From contig AWNV01000131.1 of assembly GCA_000493965.1 (NCBI GenBank), positions 1 through 9,226 on the forward strand: DNA of 9,226 nucleotides, written 5' to 3'. Below the pieces are notes generated by a model that was not told the origin of the DNA, ran no database searches, and saw only the letters and a program-made list of their open reading frames with translations. This DNA is from Candidatus Aminicenans sakinawicola JGI OTU-1. GTDB lineage: Bacteria > Acidobacteriota > Aminicenantia > Aminicenantales > Aminicenantaceae. Position numbers and translations under genes: made by a program. Numbering within the stretch: position 1 is the stretch's first letter; each line of letters opens with the position of its first letter. Of the stretch, positions 5,828-9,226 are shown piece by piece.

Positions 5828-8800
5828 ATATTACCGCGTTCTCGATTCGACGCCCTGTTTTTACAGTAATGTTAACCCTGGCTGTTATCCTTGTTGGAGT
5901 TGTTTCTCTCAGTCGGCTTCCCATCGACCTTATGCCGGAAATAGTCTATCCCACTCTCAATATTTCTACATCCTACGCGAATACCGGTCCTGAAGAAATC
6001 GAACAGTTGATTACCCGTCCTATTGAAGAGGCCATGAGTTCGGTTCAAGGCGTGGAAGAGATCTTTTCTGTTTCTACAGAGGGAAGAAGTACAGTGAGAA
6101 TCATGTTTTCATGGAGAGCTGACCTGGATGATGCGGCTGATGATGTCCGAGAGCGTCTTGACCGAATAATACCCCGTCTGCCGGAGGACATCGACAGGCC
6201 GACGCTCAGGAAATTCGATCCTGCTATGTTTCCTATCCTGATACTCGGGGCATTGAGTAACCTTGACCCTATCCAAACGCGAAAAATCATTGACGAACAG
6301 ATAGCTTACCGAATCGAGCGGGTTCCGGGGGTGGCATCGGTCGATATCTGGGGCGGGCTTGAGCGGGAAATCCAGGTTAATCTTTATCCTGATAAAATTA
6401 AAGCCCTCGGCCTTCCGATGGATTTGATTATCAGTAAAATTAGACAGGAAAACATCGACCTACCCGCAGGAATCATTGAAAAAGGAAATTATGAAATTCT
6501 CATCCGTATTCCCGGTGTCTATGCAAACTTGGATGAAATCAGGGAAACAGTTGTGTCCATACGTGATAGAGTTCCTATTCGGCTGAAAGAAATTGCAAGT
6601 ATCGAGGATACACACAGAAGAATAACACGAGTTGCAAGGATTAACGGAATACCAGGAACCCGGATTGCTATAAATAAACAATCTGGCAAAAACACGGTCA
6701 AAGTAGCTGAGGAAGTGCTGAAGGAAATAGAGAAAATTCAGCAGGACATTCCTCAAATCCAGATAATCCCGGCTAGAGACAGCTCTCAATTCATAAAAAA
6801 TGCTATCAGTAATGTGGGTTCTGCAGCTCTGTACGGTGGAATCCTGGCGGTCTTAGTGCTTCTTTTCTTCCTTACTAATATTCGGAGCACGCTGATCATC
6901 GCCACTGCCATTCCCATTTCCATTATCGCCACTTTTTCCCTGATATATTTTGGAGGGTTCACCCTGAACATCATGACCCTAGGCGGACTGGCTCTCGGGA
7001 TCGGGATGATGGTCGACAATGCCATTGTCGTCCTGGAAAATATCTACCGCTTGCAAGATTCAGGGGTTCCTTCTTTCAAAGCTGCTGAGCAAGGCAGTCA
7101 TGAAGTTACCGCAGCCATTATTGCCAGTACTCTTACAACTATTGCTGTGTTCTTACCCATGGTTTTTATGCGTGGTATTTCGGGTATCATGTTTAAACAA
7201 TTGGCCTATGTAGTCAGTTTTTCTCTAATCTGTTCGCTGTTTGTTGCTCTGACTTTAGTCCCAATGCTCTCCAGCCGCATTCTCAGGCCGACCCGGCTGG
7301 ACAATCCCCATCCTATAAAACGGAGGCAAAAAGCCGTTGTCATCATCCGTCAGTTTTTCAGAAGATTAGAAAACTCCTATAAAAACCTTCTCCATTATGC
7401 TCTCGATCACCGCTTTCTGGTATTGGGAATAACGGCCTTGCTCCTGGTTGGAAGTATAGTACTCATCCGTTTTATAGGAAGCGAATTCATGCCCTCTACA
7501 GATGAAGGTGAGGTGCGGGTTACGGTTGAGATGGAAGTGGGAACCAGGCTGGGTGTCATGGATGAAAAGTTAAAAATGATTTCCGAAATCATAAAGAAGG
7601 AAGTTCCGGAGCTGTATAGCATTGAAGAACGAGGCGGCGGCGGGGGTTGGCGGTCCGGCGCTAACAGCGGAAATATCACCATTAAGCTCAATCCCAAATC
7701 CCAGCGCTCGAGATCAAGCGAGGTAATCGCTTCGGATATTAGACGGAAACTTTCTAGCATTCCGGGAGTCATCATCCGGACCCGGGCGAGTGGAGGTCAG
7801 ATGATGTTCGGGAGGAGAGGAGGTGGTGGTGAGGAAAGGGTTCAAGTCGAAATTCGTGGTTATAACCTGGAAACCGGCGAAGCGCTGGCCCAGCAGGTCA
7901 AGAGAATAACCGAAAACGTCAATGGAGTTACAGATGTCAGACTCAGCCGGGAAATAGGAAACCCTGAGGAACTTTTTAACATAGACAGGCAGGCAGCCGC
8001 GGATATGAAACTTTCGGTGAGTCAGATCGGAGGGTTTATCCAGACTATTCTGATGGGAACTCAGGCTAGCCAGTACCGAGAAGGTGGACGTGAGTACAGA
8101 ATCCTGGTTAAGGTTAAAGACTCGGAAAAATTGGATATCAATAATATTCTTGATTTTACTCTGACCAATGCAGACGGAGAGCAAGTAAGTTTAAGGAATG
8201 TTGTTAATGTCCGACCTCAGAGAGGACCTATGCGAATTGAAAGAAGGGACAGGGAACGGGTTCTTACTATTTCGGCGGAAATCGCTGGAAGAGACCTTGT
8301 CTCAGTTATAGCCGATATTCGTGAAGGCCTTCGCTCTGTTCCCATTCCAAGTGATTTCAGCATCGGCTTCACCGGAGACTACGAGGAGCAACAGAAGGCA
8401 TTCAGGGAGCTTCTAGTGAGTATTATCCTGGCTATAATGCTGGTTTTTATGATCATGGCCATGCTTTACGAATCAGTTCGTGATCCGTTTATCGTCATGT
8501 TCTCAGTTCCCCTGGCCGTTATCGGCGTCGTTTTAATGCTCTTTCTCACCGGTACAACCTTCAACGTCCAGTCTTACATCGGTTGTATCATGCTGGGAGG
8601 CATCGTGGTTAATAATGCCATTCTGCTCGTGGACTACACAAACCTTCTCCGGCGCCGAGATAAAATGGGTTTACGGGAGGCGATCGAAGAGGCTGGCCGG
8701 CGCCGCTTACGTCCAATATTGATGACGGCGCTCACGACCATCATGGCCATGATTCCCCTTGCCATGGGGCTCAAAGAAGGTGGTGAAGCTCAGGCACCGA

Positions 8801-8916
8801 TGGCCCGGGCCGTCATAGGCGGTTTATTGAGCTCAACATTGATCACCCTGGTTGTTGTTCCTGTCGTCTACTCTCTTTTCCAAGGCCGTTCGAGGAAGAG
8901 AAAACAAGAGGCCTAA
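5824..8916 (+). CDS. RND efflux permease (AcrB/HAE1-like, MMPL/ACR_tran superfamily)
   Basis: This is the 1030-residue inner-membrane pump of the tripartite system, the normal full length for AcrB relatives (about 1020-1050). It begins with MNITAFSIRRPVFTVMLTL, the usual short amphipathic start and TM1 (about 11-28). The first porter region (35-330) has RLPIDLMPEI and GPEEIEQLITRPIEEAMSSV. TM2-6 span about 333-480, TM7 about 529-552, the second porter region 560-855, and TM8-12 about 858-1020. The proton-relay positions are D398-N399 in GIGMMVDNAIVVLEN, N930 in IVVNNAILLVDY, and R961 in RLRPILMT. AcrB has D407-D408, K940 and R971 there, so one Asp and the Lys are both Asn here. Two glycine-rich loops are present: R603-GGGGG-W609 and R664-RGGGG-E670. 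It is a drug/lipophile-type pump and not CzcA-like metal type by overall motif texture; the substrate is not known. Confidence 0.94.
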   Translation: MNITAFSIRRPVFTVMLTLAVILVGVVSLSRLPIDLMPEIVYPTLNISTSYANTGPEEIEQLITRPIEEAMSSVQGVEEIFSVSTEGRSTVRIMFSWRADLDDAADDVRERLDRIIPRLPEDIDRPTLRKFDPAMFPILILGALSNLDPIQTRKIIDEQIAYRIERVPGVASVDIWGGLEREIQVNLYPDKIKALGLPMDLIISKIRQENIDLPAGIIEKGNYEILIRIPGVYANLDEIRETVVSIRDRVPIRLKEIASIEDTHRRITRVARINGIPGTRIAINKQSGKNTVKVAEEVLKEIEKIQQDIPQIQIIPARDSSQFIKNAISNVGSAALYGGILAVLVLLFFLTNIRSTLIIATAIPISIIATFSLIYFGGFTLNIMTLGGLALGIGMMVDNAIVVLENIYRLQDSGVPSFKAAEQGSHEVTAAIIASTLTTIAVFLPMVFMRGISGIMFKQLAYVVSFSLICSLFVALTLVPMLSSRILRPTRLDNPHPIKRRQKAVVIIRQFFRRLENSYKNLLHYALDHRFLVLGITALLLVGSIVLIRFIGSEFMPSTDEGEVRVTVEMEVGTRLGVMDEKLKMISEIIKKEVPELYSIEERGGGGGWRSGANSGNITIKLNPKSQRSRSSEVIASDIRRKLSSIPGVIIRTRASGGQMMFGRRGGGGEERVQVEIRGYNLETGEALAQQVKRITENVNGVTDVRLSREIGNPEELFNIDRQAAADMKLSVSQIGGFIQTILMGTQASQYREGGREYRILVKVKDSEKLDINNILDFTLTNADGEQVSLRNVVNVRPQRGPMRIERRDRERVLTISAEIAGRDLVSVIADIREGLRSVPIPSDFSIGFTGDYEEQQKAFRELLVSIILAIMLVFMIMAMLYESVRDPFIVMFSVPLAVIGVVLMLFLTGTTFNVQSYIGCIMLGGIVVNNAILLVDYTNLLRRRDKMGLREAIEEAGRRRLRPILMTALTTIMAMIPLAMGLKEGGEAQAPMARAVIGGLLSSTLITLVVVPVVYSLFQGRSRKRKQEA

Positions 8917-8938
8917 AAACGTCAGCTTCTGACTGACG
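8916..8938 (-). terminator. Candidate rho-independent terminator for minus-strand transcription
   Basis: CGTCAG (8920-8925) and CTGACG (8933-8938) form a 6-bp stem with a 7-base loop. Read on the minus strand it is followed directly by TTTTT. On the plus strand there is no T run after it, so it would not end the efflux operon. The stem is short. It would suit the end of a minus-strand gene coming from the right edge. Confidence 0.35.
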
Positions 8939-8950
8939 CACCAGGGATAA

Positions 8951-9226
8951 TCATTCCGTCACAATCTTACATAGTCTATCTGATTCAGATAGAATCAGGG
9001 GAGCAGTCCGATAATATTTATCAAGCGGAACCTCAATTGCTTGATCCTTAAATTGCTCTTCATTTTGGTCTGAATCCGCCAAGCCACTATAAAGTTAGCA
9101 TGGTCCGACCCCCTTTTTAAAGTCCTTGATATCTGAGTATAATCCGTGGATACTTGTTAAGTGACAAAGCGGTGATTTAAGGCTACTTGCTCCGCTAAAC
9201 AAATGTGCTAAAATCGCTATTTTTTT
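8951..9226 (-). pseudogene. Minus-strand frame with one internal stop, possible decayed gene end
   Basis: From the right edge one minus-strand frame is open for 43 codons (reading, in part, KSPLCHLTSIHGLYSDIKDF). It meets a TAA at 9097..9095 and then stays open in the same frame for 47 more codons (in part EVPLDKYYRTAPLILSESDR, then LCKIVTE) to a TGA at 8953..8951. A terminator-like hairpin for the same strand follows 13 bases later. This fits the C-terminal end of a decayed gene, or a start-less fragment. The 9095-9226 part also resembles a dispersed intergenic repeat with a GGTCGGACC core, so the two halves may be unrelated. I do not recognise the product. Confidence 0.25.
9101..9226. repeat. 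Possible dispersed-repeat end with GGTCCGACC core
   Basis: GGTCCGACC (9102-9110, arms GGTC/GACC) is followed by a C and T run, and further on AGCGG (9168-9172) pairs with CCGCT (9192-9196). GGTCCGACCCC/GGGGTCGGACC cores are familiar from RAYT/REP-type repeats in deltaproteobacterial-like and candidate-phylum genomes. That is memory of a pattern, not a search. One end would lie outside the window. Confidence 0.25.

Larger units (their letters stand above)
8917..9226. other. Right-edge stretch without an intact gene
   Basis: 310 bases follow the permease. I see no plus-strand gene and no plus-strand terminator with a T run. It holds a minus-strand hairpin terminator candidate, a perfect palindrome at 8976-8992, a minus-strand frame interrupted by one TAA, the dyad GGTC-C-GACC at 9102-9110, and a TATAAT at 9138-9143 on the plus strand with no good -35. 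Confidence 0.55.

Noticed and set aside
7714..8184. 156-codon minus-strand ORF inside the permease gene
   Set aside because: It is a shadow frame opposite the conserved RND porter region.
8920..8938. Terminator for the efflux operon on the plus strand
   Set aside because: The hairpin is not followed by a T run in that direction; only the minus-strand reading has one.
1..9226. CRISPR array, tRNA, rRNA, toxin-antitoxin, phage or defence genes
   Set aside because: No regular repeats, cloverleaf pattern, or protein motifs of these kinds were seen on either strand.

Overview
The window comes from a diderm (Gram-negative) bacterium. It carries a TolC-type outer membrane channel and an OmpA-like peptidoglycan-binding lipoprotein, both of which need an outer membrane. 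The VWA gene has the layout of the 'VWFA-related, Acidobacterial' proteins, and the left-edge gene resembles an arylsulfotransferase start. Together these point to Acidobacteriota / Candidatus Aminicenantes or a Desulfobacterota-like lineage. This placement is inference; there is no marker gene in the window.

Left block (1-2301, all minus strand). At the left edge is the 5' end of a secreted or membrane-anchored protein, possibly of the ASST arylsulfotransferase family, cut by the window. A ~400-base gap (213-608) holds nested inverted repeats that look like a degenerate REP/RAYT-associated element. Next comes a two-gene unit: a secreted von Willebrand factor A protein (2301-1306), then an OmpA-family lipoprotein (1244-609). 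The VWA gene has a good promoter so close to its ATG that the mRNA may be leaderless. This block is visibly AT-rich.

Centre (2302-2904). This is a 600-base divergent intergenic region without a convincing intact gene. It contains the VWA promoter, an orphan Shine-Dalgarno octamer, a possible frameshifted gene remnant on the minus strand, and a perfect 7+7 palindrome 40 bases before the efflux operon, which is a candidate operator.

Right block (2905-8916, plus strand, richer in GC). This is a complete tripartite efflux operon: TolC-family outer membrane factor, HlyD/AcrA-type periplasmic adaptor, and a 1030-residue RND permease. The adaptor and permease genes overlap by ATGA. Together they would span both membranes and export small hydrophobic compounds, powered by the proton gradient. 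The permease has a changed proton-relay set (Asp-Asn / Asn / Arg where AcrB has Asp-Asp / Lys / Arg). No regulator gene lies in the window.

Right edge (8917-9226). There is no intact gene. A minus-strand hairpin followed by a T run, one minus-strand frame open to the window edge except for a single TAA, and a GGTCCGACC repeat-like core suggest a decayed gene or a dispersed repeat.

I see no CRISPR array, tRNA, rRNA or recognisable transposase. The best-supported content is ordinary. The items most worth a second look are the leaderless VWA gene and its lipoprotein partner, the operator-like palindrome, the variant proton relay, and the decayed frames.
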